DNA from: JBMNUM01 sp050946275
GTDB lineage: Bacteria; Actinomycetota; Coriobacteriia; Coriobacteriales; CADBOM01
Assembly: GCA_050946275.1 (NCBI GenBank)
Contig: JBMNUM010000030.1
Span: 1-21,797 of the forward strand
Reading direction: 5' to 3'
Length of the DNA stretch: 21,797 nucleotides
The notes under the pieces are model-generated. The model searched no databases. It was given only the letters and a program-made list of their open reading frames with translations, and was not told the origin of the DNA. The position numbers and the translations under genes are program-made. The number at the start of each line of letters is the position of its first letter. Position 1 is the stretch's first letter. Below, one piece after another: positions 1-6,681 of this stretch.

Positions 1-136
1 CTGCTCCGCAATTGTTCCGGAAGCGGCCTCCCCTCCGGGGGCTACTCGCTTCACTTCTGGCCACACACTACAACAGACGGCAGTTGCTCGGGCCCCTTCC
101 AGGGGCCGTCGCAACTGCCGGAGCTAAAGCTCGAGG
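1..136 (+). repeat. Composite repeat copy A (truncated at window edge)
   Basis: This is the right-hand part of a composite repeat also seen at 1352-1680, 21432-21697 and 21714-21797. Positions 1-20 match one arm of the family's long inverted repeat (CTCCGCAATTGTTC core at 4-17). A spacer follows that shares CTCGCTTC with copy C. Then comes a hairpin: outer stem CGGCAGTTGC (78-87) pairing with GCAACTGCCG (111-120), a symmetric internal loop TCG/GTC, and an inner stem GGCCCCT (91-97) with AGGGGCC (101-107). A second small hairpin, GAGC-TAAA-GCTC (121-132), and GAGG close the element. The distance from the CTCCGCAATT word to the outer stem is 74 bases here, and 72 and 75 in copies B and C. The left half lies outside the window. 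Function is unknown. Confidence 0.85.
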
Positions 137-171
137 TCTGGGTGGGGGCTTTTGAGGTGGCAAATAAGCAT

Positions 172-207
172 TATGTTTATTGATTAAGCTAAACATATAT
201 TTATAAT
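172..207 (+). promoter_or_regulatory. Promoter with overlapping inverted repeat for the HicB-like gene
   Basis: An AT-rich patch holds a good sigma-70-type promoter: TTGATT (180-185), 16 bases, then TATAAT (202-207). An 8-bp inverted repeat, TATGTTTA (172-179) and TAAACATA (190-197), straddles the -35 box and would suit a dimeric repressor. Because the downstream gene encodes an HTH protein, autoregulation is a reasonable inference. Confidence 0.7.
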
Positions 208-254
208 AAAATCACCATTTGAGGAAATCTATATGGTCAGAAGGAAGGGCAACC

Positions 255-716
255 ATGCTCTACATATATGAGTTCGAGGTATTTGAAGACGAGGGCGTCT
301 TCCTTGCCTTTCCCTATGACTTCGAAGGTGGCACTCAGGGTAAGGACTTCGGGGATGCTTGCGAGTCTGCGGCGGACTGGCTGCACTCCGAAGCCGAGGC
401 GCGTCTAATCAACGGAGTCGATTTCCCCGAGGCCACGTTTGGCAACGAGCCGCAAAACGGAGGACGCACGGTTGTCGTCGCCGTCGATGCTAGCAAGGAG
501 TCGATTCGCAAAACGAGTGCGGCCAAGGCCGCCAAGATGCTCGGCGTCACGCCTGGCAGGGTGTCGCAGATGATAGCAGCTGGCAAACTCGAGGCATTCA
601 AAGACGACGATGGCGTCCACACCTGGGTAACGCTCAACAGCATCGAGGCAAGGCTGGCAGATAATCCAGGTCCCGGAAGGCCGAAGACCAAAAGGGCAGA
701 GGCGGTCAAGGCATAG
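255..716 (+). CDS. Orphan HicB-like protein with C-terminal helix-turn-helix and AT-hook-like tail
   Basis: Encodes 153 residues. Residues 3-50 resemble the HicB antitoxin partial RNase H-like fold (aromatic-rich strand, then FPYDFEGGTQG and a helix DACESAADWL, like the HicB FPDLPGCVTQG...ALENA pattern). Residues 87-115 form an excisionase/MerR-like HTH (AAKMLGVTPGRVSQMI), and PGRPK at 140-144 resembles an AT-hook. I start at ATG 255 because GGAAGGG sits 5 bases upstream; an in-frame TTG at 219 lacks such a site. No HicA toxin (small dsRBD-like protein) is visible on either side, so this may be a regulator rather than half of a toxin-antitoxin pair. The gene sits in an AT-richer segment between inverted composite repeats, which suggests an acquired cassette. 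Its own promoter with an overlapping palindrome suggests autorepression. The HicB family call is moderate; DNA binding is more secure. Confidence 0.75.
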   Translation: MLYIYEFEVFEDEGVFLAFPYDFEGGTQGKDFGDACESAADWLHSEAEARLINGVDFPEATFGNEPQNGGRTVVVAVDASKESIRKTSAAKAAKMLGVTPGRVSQMIAAGKLEAFKDDDGVHTWVTLNSIEARLADNPGPGRPKTKRAEAVKA

Positions 717-771
717 GCCTGGCAGCCATCGGGATGTCACCGGTTGGGCCTGAGAGCTCTCCAGCTCCCCC

Positions 772-800
772 AGCTTAAAGCTCGAGGATCAGGTTGGGGC
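772..800 (+). repeat. Partial copy of the composite-repeat tail
   Basis: AGCTTAAAGCTCGAGG (772-787) followed by ATCAGGTTGGGGC matches the tail of copy A (GAGCTAAAGCTCGAGG, then TCTGGGTGGGGGC) in the same orientation. The large hairpin that precedes the tail in full copies is not preserved. The HicB-like gene therefore lies between two directly repeated tails about 640 bases apart. Confidence 0.6.
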
Positions 801-939
801 TTGTCGGGAAAGAATGAAAGGGACGTCGTGTTCGGCCTGCCTCATCGGAAACAGCAGACGCAGTTCGCTGAACGCTAAACGACACTCTAAAAATGGTCGT
901 TCATTCAATCGTTGCATTCTCTGAGGTCCACATAAAGAA

Positions 940-975
940 GGCGCCTGAAGTCCCTCTACAGGGCCATCAAGCGCC
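940..975. other. Hairpin, possibly a decayed member of the composite-repeat hairpin
   Basis: GGCGC (940-944) pairs with GCGCC (971-975) and an inner CCCT (952-955) pairs with AGGG (960-963). The layout of outer stem, internal loop carrying TGA and ATC, and inner CCCT/AGGG stem resembles the hairpins of copies A-D. The outer stem is only five pairs, so homology is tentative. Confidence 0.35.
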
Positions 976-1013
976 ATAAACACCGTATCACGATAAGTAT
1001 CCCCTGTAAAGTT

Positions 1014-1042
1014 GAACGACCACTGAAAACGGGTGGTCGTTC
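1014..1042. other. Perfect 10-bp hairpin
   Basis: GAACGACCAC (1014-1023) and GTGGTCGTTC (1033-1042) are perfect inverted repeats around TGAAAACGG. The right arm plus loop recurs in degenerate form at 1319-1338, and TGGTCGTTC also occurs at 894-902. No T-run follows, so it is not a typical terminator. Confidence 0.6.
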
Positions 1043-1182
1043 TACCAAGAAGCCCGCGCTCCGCCTCTCCGTGGTGGCGGCTAGTAAATACGGCGGCGCG
1101 GCAACATGCCGTTAGCTGTGCCAAGTCGCAACGCGCCGGGCGCTGGCTCCCGATCCGTGGGGTGGATTTCAGAAGAATTCGG

Positions 1183-1262
1183 AATTAGTGTACACAAGTT
1201 GCTGAAAAGGCTGGGTTTTGAGCCGGAAAATGCCCGAAAAAGCAAACTTGTGTACACTAATT
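1183..1262. repeat. 80-bp element bounded by perfect 18-bp inverted repeats
   Basis: Positions 1183-1200 (AATTAGTGTACACAAGTT) and 1245-1262 are perfect inverted repeats separated by 44 bases. Each arm contains the self-complementary GTGTACAC. With one bulged base the pairing continues as GCT/AGC. There is no T-run. It could be a very small MITE-like element, a paired operator for a dimeric regulator, or a cruciform-forming site. Confidence 0.8.
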
Positions 1263-1351
1263 TCATCCCCTAAAGAAAACTGCAGTCCGGTCCGCCCGCT
1301 GCTGCGTTGAACAACGCCCTGAAAATGGGCGGTCACTCAATGCAGCCTAAT

Positions 1352-1680
1352 CCTCGAGCTTTAGCTCCGGCAGATGCGATGGTCCCTGGAAGGGGCCTGA
1401 GCATCTGCCGTCTGTTTTAGTGTCACACGGGAGGAGAAAGTAGCTGGCGTCGGGGAGGGCCCTTTCCAGAAGAATTGCGGAGCAGTGATTTCGCGGAGGT
1501 GATGCGGGAGCGGGGTTCGAACGCCCGGAAAACGTGCCGGCGGCACGTTTTCAGTGAGAACGGGCGGCTTTAGCCAGCCCATGGGCAACTCCAGAGCGCG
1601 AAGCGCTCTCTCCGCAGCTGCATCGCCGGAGCGAAATCACGTTTTGCGAAGCCTTCTTCTGGAAAGGGCCCTCCCCGACG
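1352..1680 (-). repeat. Composite repeat copy B (complete, reverse orientation)
   Basis: Reading on the minus strand, this copy has the order long inverted repeat, spacer, hairpin, tail. The inverted repeat has perfect 25-bp ends (1448-1472 and 1656-1680) and inner arms that share GTGATTTCGC and GGYGATGC. Between them are two perfect hairpins, AAAACGTGCC/GGCACGTTTT (1529-1551) and AGAGCGC/GCGCTCT (1593-1609). The family hairpin is CGGCAGATGC (1368-1377) with GCATCTGCCG (1401-1410), internal loop GAT/TGA, then the small hairpin GAGC-TTTA-GCTC (1356-1367) and CCTC. The element ends 7 bases from the stop codon of the MFS gene and may act as its terminator. No transposase is encoded. Confidence 0.88.
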
Positions 1681-1687
1681 TCTGCGG

Positions 1688-2911
1688 TCAGCCCTCATCG
1701 ATATGCCGCGAGTTCATCTTTCGAATTGCAGGCCCGCAGAAGATGCCGGCAACAAGCGAAATGGCGGCGAGGATGGGAAGCGCGATCAGCCCGACCCCGT
1801 ATCCTCCGGTAACCACGAAGAGCGATCCCAGGATGAGCGGGAACAGGAAGTTGAAGGGCATGAGCGTGAGCGACGAGATGCCGATGTTCATGGCTACCGA
1901 GCGCTGTCCGTAGGTGGTGCGGACGAAAGAGGTGTTGATGGTCGAGTAGCCACCGTAGAGCACGCCCTCGAGGAAGAGCGCGATGGCGAGTCCGGGGATG
2001 CTGCCGATCATGTAGGCGGCGGCGAGCGCGATGCCGATGACGATGCCGCACGCGGGGAGGAGGACCATGGTGCGGTCGCGTCCGATGCGGTCGTAGACGA
2101 TGCCGATGATGGGGCGTCCGCATCCGTTGCCGATGGAGAGGACGCCGACGGCCATGGTCGTGAAGACGGTGCTGGCGCCGATGTCCGCCATGAGCGAGGC
2201 GGCCTGTGCGATGATGGCGGCGGCAGCGCCCATGACGTGGACGCGCCAGACGACGAACACCCAGAAGGAGGGCTCGCGGACCATCTGGGAGCCGCTGAGC
2301 TCGAGGCCGTCGTTGGCGCGCTTGGCGTAGTGGCGCTGCATGCTCTCGTCCGGCCGGTGCAGGAAGGGCGTTGCGGCGAGGGCGACGATGACGACGATGA
2401 TGGCGAGAACGACGAACGCGCCGCGCCATCCGAGCCCGGAGTGGATGAGGGCGGCCGCGGCGGAGCCGAGGATGAGCGAGCCGAGGCCGAAGCCCATGAG
2501 GAGCACGCCGCTCGCGAAGCCCGCGCGGTCGGGAAAGTGCGCGAAGGTCGCAGCGGTCCAGAGGTTGTAGCATAGGCCGGTGCCGAACCCGCAGAGCAGT
2601 CCATAGCAGATATAGAGCTGCGGGAGGGCCGACGCGAGCGATGTCAGCGCGAAGCCGGCGGCGATGAGCGCGATGCCGATGGCGAAGCGGGCCCGCAGGC
2701 CGAGCCTCCAGGCGAGCCAGCCATTGGCGAGCATGCCGAACGACCACGCGACCATCGAGATCGAGAACGTGAGCGAAGTCTGGCTGCGCGACCAGCCGAA
2801 CTCCCCCTCGAGAGGGGCGACGAAGATCGACCAGGCGTAGATGAGCCCGAGCACCATGAGGACGATGGTGCCGCAGGCGAGGATAGCGTATCTGTTGCGT
2901 GTGATCGACAT
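1688..2911 (-). CDS. MFS transporter, oxalate/formate antiporter (OFA)-like family
   Basis: Encodes 407 residues with about twelve hydrophobic segments along the whole length, typical of a major facilitator. YAWSIF near residues 25-30 in the first membrane segment and the following Glu-rich short loop (PLEGEFGWSRSQ) are characteristic of OFA-type carriers, which exchange small carboxylates across the inner membrane. A motif A-like loop (ANGWLAWRLGLRAR, after TM2) and a second loop YDRIGRDR after the central loop are visible. The substrate cannot be read from sequence, and OxlT-like specificity should not be assumed. The ATG at 2911 has an AGGA upstream and an extended -10 promoter about 40 bases away. 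The gene is monocistronic and divergent from holA. Its 3' end touches repeat copy B. Confidence 0.9.
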   Translation of the reverse strand: MSITRNRYAILACGTIVLMVLGLIYAWSIFVAPLEGEFGWSRSQTSLTFSISMVAWSFGMLANGWLAWRLGLRARFAIGIALIAAGFALTSLASALPQLYICYGLLCGFGTGLCYNLWTAATFAHFPDRAGFASGVLLMGFGLGSLILGSAAAALIHSGLGWRGAFVVLAIIVVIVALAATPFLHRPDESMQRHYAKRANDGLELSGSQMVREPSFWVFVVWRVHVMGAAAAIIAQAASLMADIGASTVFTTMAVGVLSIGNGCGRPIIGIVYDRIGRDRTMVLLPACGIVIGIALAAAYMIGSIPGLAIALFLEGVLYGGYSTINTSFVRTTYGQRSVAMNIGISSLTLMPFNFLFPLILGSLFVVTGGYGVGLIALPILAAISLVAGIFCGPAIRKMNSRHIDEG

Positions 2912-2951
2912 GCTGTCCTGAAGCTCAACTTGGCGAATAACGACCGTAAAG

Positions 2952-2960
2952 ACTGTAGCA
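2952..2960 (-). promoter_or_regulatory. Extended -10 promoter of the MFS gene
   Basis: On the minus strand the sequence reads TGCTACAGT (TGn plus TACAGT), 41 bases before the ATG at 2911. No convincing -35 is present. Confidence 0.5.
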
Positions 2961-3041
2961 CGTCCGCCCCTCCTCCTTTACCATTAGTCTGTTAGGCAAA
3001 AACGCGTCTTCTGCGGCCGCATGAGAGGAGGGGAGCCGCCG

Positions 3042-4028
3042 ATGGCATCCGAGAAACCGCTGTTGCCAGCGTATCTGTTCCTGGGCGATGACAAGCTCAA
3101 GCGCGACGCCCTGCTCGCCCGCATGCGGGAGCGCGTGGCCGCCCTCGGCGACCTCGCGCTCAACGAGAGCGTCTTCGATGGACCGTCGATCGAGCCTGCC
3201 GAGGCCGTCACCGCCGCCTGCAGTACGATGCCGTTCCTCTCCGAGAAGCGCCTCGTGGTCGTCAAGGACATCGAGCACGCGCGCAAGGCGGCCCAGGATT
3301 CCATCGCCGCCTACCTGAAGAATCCCGTGGAATCGACGGTGCTCGTCATGCTCGGCGAGAAGCTCGCCAAGAACACGAAGCTCTACAAGGCCATCGCGGC
3401 CATGGGCCCGGGAGTCATCGTTCCATGCGAGGCCAAGCGCAAGCGCGCCGACGTGGCGCAGTTCGTGCATCGCCTCGCCGCGAAGAACCACATGAACATC
3501 GACGACAGCGCCGTGGGCACGCTTATGATGCTCGTGGGCAATGACACGGTCGCGCTCGATGCCGAGGTGACGAAGGTCTGCGGCTACGCGCAGTCGCAGG
3601 GCCGAAACTACGTGACCTCCGAGGACATCTCGCTCCTCGTGACGAAAGCCGAGCCGCCCAAGCCCTGGGAGATCGCCGACGCCATCTCGCGCCGCGACCT
3701 CGACCGCTGCATGCGCGTCCTCAACGCGATGCAGGGGCAGACGCCGATTCAGCCGCTGTCGATGTGCGTCCAGCGCATCCGCGAGCTCATCACGGTGAAG
3801 TCTGTCGAGTCCCGCCCGGGCAGCGCGTCGCTCTCGAGCGTGCTCGGCGGTCCCGATTGGCGCTACAAGAACCATCGCTCGTACGCCTCGTATTTCACCG
3901 AGCGCGAGCTGATAGAGGCGCTCGGCAAGGCCGCCGAGTGCGATGTGAAGATGAAGACGGGTTTCGATCAGATGCTGTGCTTCGAGGAATGGATCATCGG
4001 CGTCTGCACGGGCAACTGGGCCCTCTAG
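3042..4028 (+). CDS. holA: DNA polymerase III subunit delta
   Basis: Encodes 328 residues, close to the usual 330-345 for HolA. The delta subunit opens the beta sliding clamp as part of the clamp loader. The N-terminal part fits the AAA+-like but non-ATP-binding fold: PAYLFLGDDKLKRDALLARM, then a DGPSIEPAEAVTAACSTMPF region and the strand KRLVVVKDIEHA. The middle part (VPCEAKRKRADVAQFVHRLA, then MLVGNDTVALDAEVTKV) matches the lid, and the C-terminal helical collar domain follows. ATG 3042 is preferred because AGGAGGGG lies 8 bases upstream; ATG 3021 is upstream of that site. purB begins 14 bases after the stop, so the two are probably cotranscribed. The fold is recognisable but has no catalytic motif to check. 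Confidence 0.9.
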   Translation: MASEKPLLPAYLFLGDDKLKRDALLARMRERVAALGDLALNESVFDGPSIEPAEAVTAACSTMPFLSEKRLVVVKDIEHARKAAQDSIAAYLKNPVESTVLVMLGEKLAKNTKLYKAIAAMGPGVIVPCEAKRKRADVAQFVHRLAAKNHMNIDDSAVGTLMMLVGNDTVALDAEVTKVCGYAQSQGRNYVTSEDISLLVTKAEPPKPWEIADAISRRDLDRCMRVLNAMQGQTPIQPLSMCVQRIRELITVKSVESRPGSASLSSVLGGPDWRYKNHRSYASYFTERELIEALGKAAECDVKMKTGFDQMLCFEEWIIGVCTGNWAL

Positions 4029-4042
4029 GAAAGGATGGAAGC

Positions 4043-5389
4043 ATGATCGACAGGTACACGCGTCCCGAGATGGGCAAGATCTTCTCGCTCCAGAACAAGT
4101 TCGAGGTCTGGAAGGAGATCGAGGTGCTCGCCTGCGAGGCCCAGGCCGAGCTCGGACAGGCCGGCATCACGAAGGAGGAAGCCCAGTGGATCCGCGACCA
4201 CGCGGACTTCACCGTGGAGCGCATCGACGAGATCGAGAAGGTGACGAACCACGATGTCATCGCCTTTCTCACGAACATGGCCGAGTACATCGACGCCGAC
4301 ATCCCCGAGGGCACCGAGCCGCCGAGCCGCTGGGTTCACTACGGCATGACGTCTTCGGACCTCGGTGACACGGCCCTGTGCTACCAGATCACGCAGGCCA
4401 TCGATATCATCCTCGCCGACGTCGCGCGCCTCGGCGAGGTGTGCAAGCGCCGCGCGTTCGAGTTCGCCGATTCGCTGTGCGTCGGCCGTACGCACGGCAT
4501 CCACGCGGAGCCGATGACGTTCGGCATGAAGTTCGGCAGCTGGGCCTGGATGCTCAAGCGCTGCCAGACCCGCATGCAGCAGGCTCGCGAGGGCATTGCC
4601 GTCGGAGCGATCTCCGGCGCGGTGGGCTCGTACTCGAGCATCGACCCCTACGTCGAGCAGTACGTGTGCGAGAAGCTCGGCATGCAGCCCGACCCGCTCT
4701 CGACGCAGGTTGTCGCGCGCGATCGCCATGCGCAGGTCATGTCGGCGCTGGCGTGCACGGCCGCGACGCTCGAGGCCATCGCCACGCAGGTCCGCCTGCT
4801 CCAGCAGACCGATGTCATCGAGGCCGAGGAGCCGTTCAAGAAGGGCCAGAAGGGATCGTCCGCCATGCCGCACAAGCGCAATCCGATCACGGTGGAACGC
4901 GTCTGCGGACTCGCCCGCGTCGTGAAGGCGAACGCGCAGGTCGCATTCGACAACGTGGCGCTGTGGTATGAGCGCGACATCAGCCATTCCGGCACCGAGC
5001 GCACGGCCATGGCCGACAGCTTCATCGCGCTCGACTACATGTTCTACAAGATGCAGCCGCTGCTCGACGGGCTGTTCACCTATCCCGACAAGATGGAGCA
5101 CAACCTGTGGCGCACGCGCGGGCTGATCTTCAGCTCCAAGGTGCTGCTCGCGCTCGTGCAGACCGGCATCACGCGCGAGGACGCGTACGTCATCGTGCAG
5201 CGCAACGCCATGCAGGTGTGGGAGGACATCCAAGGCGCCGTCGATGGCCCGACGTTCCGCGAGCGCATCGAGGCCGATCCTGATGCGTCCGGCCTGACCG
5301 CCGAGCAGCTCGACTCGATCTTCGACCCGTGGGCGTTCCTCACGCACAAGGACGCGGTCTTCGCCAAGCTCGAGACCCTCGAGTTCTAG
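4043..5389 (+). CDS. purB: Adenylosuccinate lyase
   Basis: Encodes 448 residues. PurB cleaves SAICAR to AICAR plus fumarate, and adenylosuccinate to AMP plus fumarate, so it acts twice in purine synthesis. The fumarase/aspartase superfamily signature GSSAMPHKRNP is at residues 271-281, with the catalytic loop serine at 272/273. TSSDLGDT (103-110) and GRTHG with His151 (148-152) form the other conserved regions of the tetrameric active site. The start at 4043 follows AAGGATGG; the same frame stays open upstream into holA but has no suitable start signal. The gene follows holA closely, and its SAICAR substrate is made by PurC, encoded 7 kb away in this window. Confidence 0.97.
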   Translation: MIDRYTRPEMGKIFSLQNKFEVWKEIEVLACEAQAELGQAGITKEEAQWIRDHADFTVERIDEIEKVTNHDVIAFLTNMAEYIDADIPEGTEPPSRWVHYGMTSSDLGDTALCYQITQAIDIILADVARLGEVCKRRAFEFADSLCVGRTHGIHAEPMTFGMKFGSWAWMLKRCQTRMQQAREGIAVGAISGAVGSYSSIDPYVEQYVCEKLGMQPDPLSTQVVARDRHAQVMSALACTAATLEAIATQVRLLQQTDVIEAEEPFKKGQKGSSAMPHKRNPITVERVCGLARVVKANAQVAFDNVALWYERDISHSGTERTAMADSFIALDYMFYKMQPLLDGLFTYPDKMEHNLWRTRGLIFSSKVLLALVQTGITREDAYVIVQRNAMQVWEDIQGAVDGPTFRERIEADPDASGLTAEQLDSIFDPWAFLTHKDAVFAKLETLEF

Positions 5390-5408
5390 CCAACACCCTG
5401 ATGTGAAT

Positions 5409-5435
5409 CGGAACGCTCCTCGGGGGAGCGTTCCG
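5409..5435 (+). terminator. Hairpin after purB, possible weak terminator or attenuator
   Basis: CGGAACGCTCC (5409-5419) and GGAGCGTTCCG (5425-5435) form a perfect 11-bp stem with loop TCGGG. Only CTCTCGTTT follows, so intrinsic termination would be inefficient. It ends 9 bases before the Shine-Dalgarno of the next gene and may instead process or insulate the transcript. Confidence 0.45.
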
Positions 5436-5453
5436 CTCTCGTTTGGAGAAAGG

Positions 5454-6665
5454 ATGCGCCCCATGGGGCTGTTGAAGCACTCTGATACCTACTGGCGCTT
5501 CGCGGGCCAGTGCACGCAGTGCGGCCATTGCACGAAGGCATGCGACTCGCTCACGAAGGCCGACATGACGCTCGGCGAGATCGCGAAGGCGATGCTCGCG
5601 GCGGAGCGCGGCGCCGAGTCGGAGAAGGAGGTGCGCAAGCGCATCGGCCGCGATGCACGTCTCACGCAAGCGGTGCGCGGATGCTTCTTCTGCACGTCGT
5701 GCAAGAACACGTGCTTCGCGCACAACGACGTGTGCGACCTCATCTACCATGCGCGCGTCGACTTCCTCGAACTCGGCCTCATCCCGCGCGACTCGTACTC
5801 GAGCGTGCTCGTCGACCAGGAATGGGATATCTTCACCGCCTATCGGGCGATTCACGGCATCTACTTCACGGACCTCACGCGCCACATCGCCACGGAGGAG
5901 GCCGAGGCACGTTCAGATTGCGAGGTCGCGTTCTTCCCGGGTTGCGCGCTGGCCGCCTACGGGCCCGACCTCACGCGCGAGATCTTCGCGACGATCGAGG
6001 AGCTCGGCGGCACGACCACGATGATCGACCACTGCTGCGGCTCGCCGCTCAAGAGCGCCGGCTTCTTCGACCGCGCCGAGGAGCTGTGCGACCTCATCGC
6101 GGGGGAGATCGCCCAATCCGGAGCCAAGCGCCTCGTGTGCGTGTGTCCCGGCTGCGCGAACGCCATGCGCACCGCGCTGGTGCGCAACGGCCTCGGCGAC
6201 GTGGTGGTCGAGAGCCTGCCGAGGTTCCTGCACGACCGCGGCTTCGAGCCGAAGCACGCGCTGCCCGAGGGCGAGCTGTGCCTCTCGAAGGCATGCCAGG
6301 ACCGCGACGGCACCTATCTCGAGGAGACGTGCGACGCGCTCGGCATCGCCCGGGATGTCCCGTCGATCTTCCACGGCTGCTGCGGCGCGGGCGGCGCGGT
6401 GAACTCGTTCGACCCGCAGCGGCAGAGCGAGCAGTCCGACGGCAAGCTGTCCTTCGCGCCCGATGGCTCGCTCGTGGTGACGATGTGCCCCACGTGCACG
6501 TACACGTATGCGCTGCGCATGATGAACGCGCCGCGCGGCCTGGTCAACAAGCATTACACGGAGCTGCTCTTCGACAGCCAGTTCGATTGGGACACCGTCT
6601 TCGCGCAGCTGGGCGGCATGTGGTCCGGCGAGTACGGGCCGTGGCTCGCCCAGGTGTTCGCCTGA
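5454..6665 (+). CDS. HdrB/GlpC-like iron-sulfur protein (two 4Fe-4S motifs and two CCG domains)
   Basis: Encodes 403 residues. Two ferredoxin-type motifs, C20-x2-C23-x2-C26-x3-C30 and C77-x2-C80-x2-C83-x3-C87, could hold two [4Fe-4S] clusters. Two cysteine-rich CCG domains follow, each in the order C...CC...CxxC: C164, C194-C195, C231/C234, and C281, C309-C310, C345/C348. The spacing fits HdrB, the heterodisulfide reductase subunit that binds noncubane clusters, and the anaerobic GlpC/LldE group. The protein is probably cytoplasmic and moves electrons between a flavoprotein and a thiol, quinone or unknown partner. ATG 5454 has GGAG 5 bases upstream. The FAD oxidoreductase starts 16 bases after the stop, so the two likely form one complex. 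The substrate is unknown. Confidence 0.85.
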   Translation: MRPMGLLKHSDTYWRFAGQCTQCGHCTKACDSLTKADMTLGEIAKAMLAAERGAESEKEVRKRIGRDARLTQAVRGCFFCTSCKNTCFAHNDVCDLIYHARVDFLELGLIPRDSYSSVLVDQEWDIFTAYRAIHGIYFTDLTRHIATEEAEARSDCEVAFFPGCALAAYGPDLTREIFATIEELGGTTTMIDHCCGSPLKSAGFFDRAEELCDLIAGEIAQSGAKRLVCVCPGCANAMRTALVRNGLGDVVVESLPRFLHDRGFEPKHALPEGELCLSKACQDRDGTYLEETCDALGIARDVPSIFHGCCGAGGAVNSFDPQRQSEQSDGKLSFAPDGSLVVTMCPTCTYTYALRMMNAPRGLVNKHYTELLFDSQFDWDTVFAQLGGMWSGEYGPWLAQVFA

Positions 6666-6681
6666 TGGTGCAGGAGGAACG

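Larger units (their letters stand above)
717..1351. other. Gene-poor cassette remainder with inverted repeats
   Basis: I see no gene I can support here. Short open frames on both strands have no ribosome binding site and no recognisable domain. The stretch holds a partial copy of the composite-repeat tail (772-800), two hairpins (940-975 and 1014-1042), an 80-bp inverted repeat (1183-1262), and two related words, CTGAAAACGGGTGGTCGTTC at 1023-1042 and CTGAAAATGGGCGGTCACTC at 1319-1338. It is less GC-rich than the flanking chromosome. It may be decayed mobile DNA or a non-coding functional region. Confidence 0.6.

Noticed and set aside
78..120. Repeat hairpins as ordinary intrinsic terminators
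   Set aside because: No T-run follows the stem in either direction in the copies examined; GAGCTAAAGCTC or TCTGTT follows instead. A role as a T-less terminator is still possible.
717..800. Integron-type attC site after the HicB-like gene (GTTGGGC at 743-749)
   Set aside because: The matching RYYYAAC end and the paired R/L boxes of attC are not present, and no integrase is visible.
1106..1273. 55-codon open frame whose product has a helix-like stretch (ISEEFGISVHKLLKRLGF)
   Set aside because: It has no Shine-Dalgarno and crosses both arms of the 18-bp inverted repeat, so the open frame is more likely a by-product of that element. I cannot exclude a small remnant of a regulatory gene.
1508..1528. 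tRNA T-arm-like sequence GGGGTTCGAACGCCC
   Set aside because: No acceptor, D or anticodon arm of the right size surrounds it; the bases belong to the middle of repeat copy B.
1..1687. HicA-type toxin partner for the HicB-like gene
   Set aside because: No frame on either strand shows the small HicA fold with the conserved GSHH-type motif.
3764..4042. Extension of purB into the end of holA in an open upstream frame
   Set aside because: The upstream residues are Arg-rich shadow sequence, and the family N-terminus (MIDRYTRPEM) begins exactly at ATG 4043.
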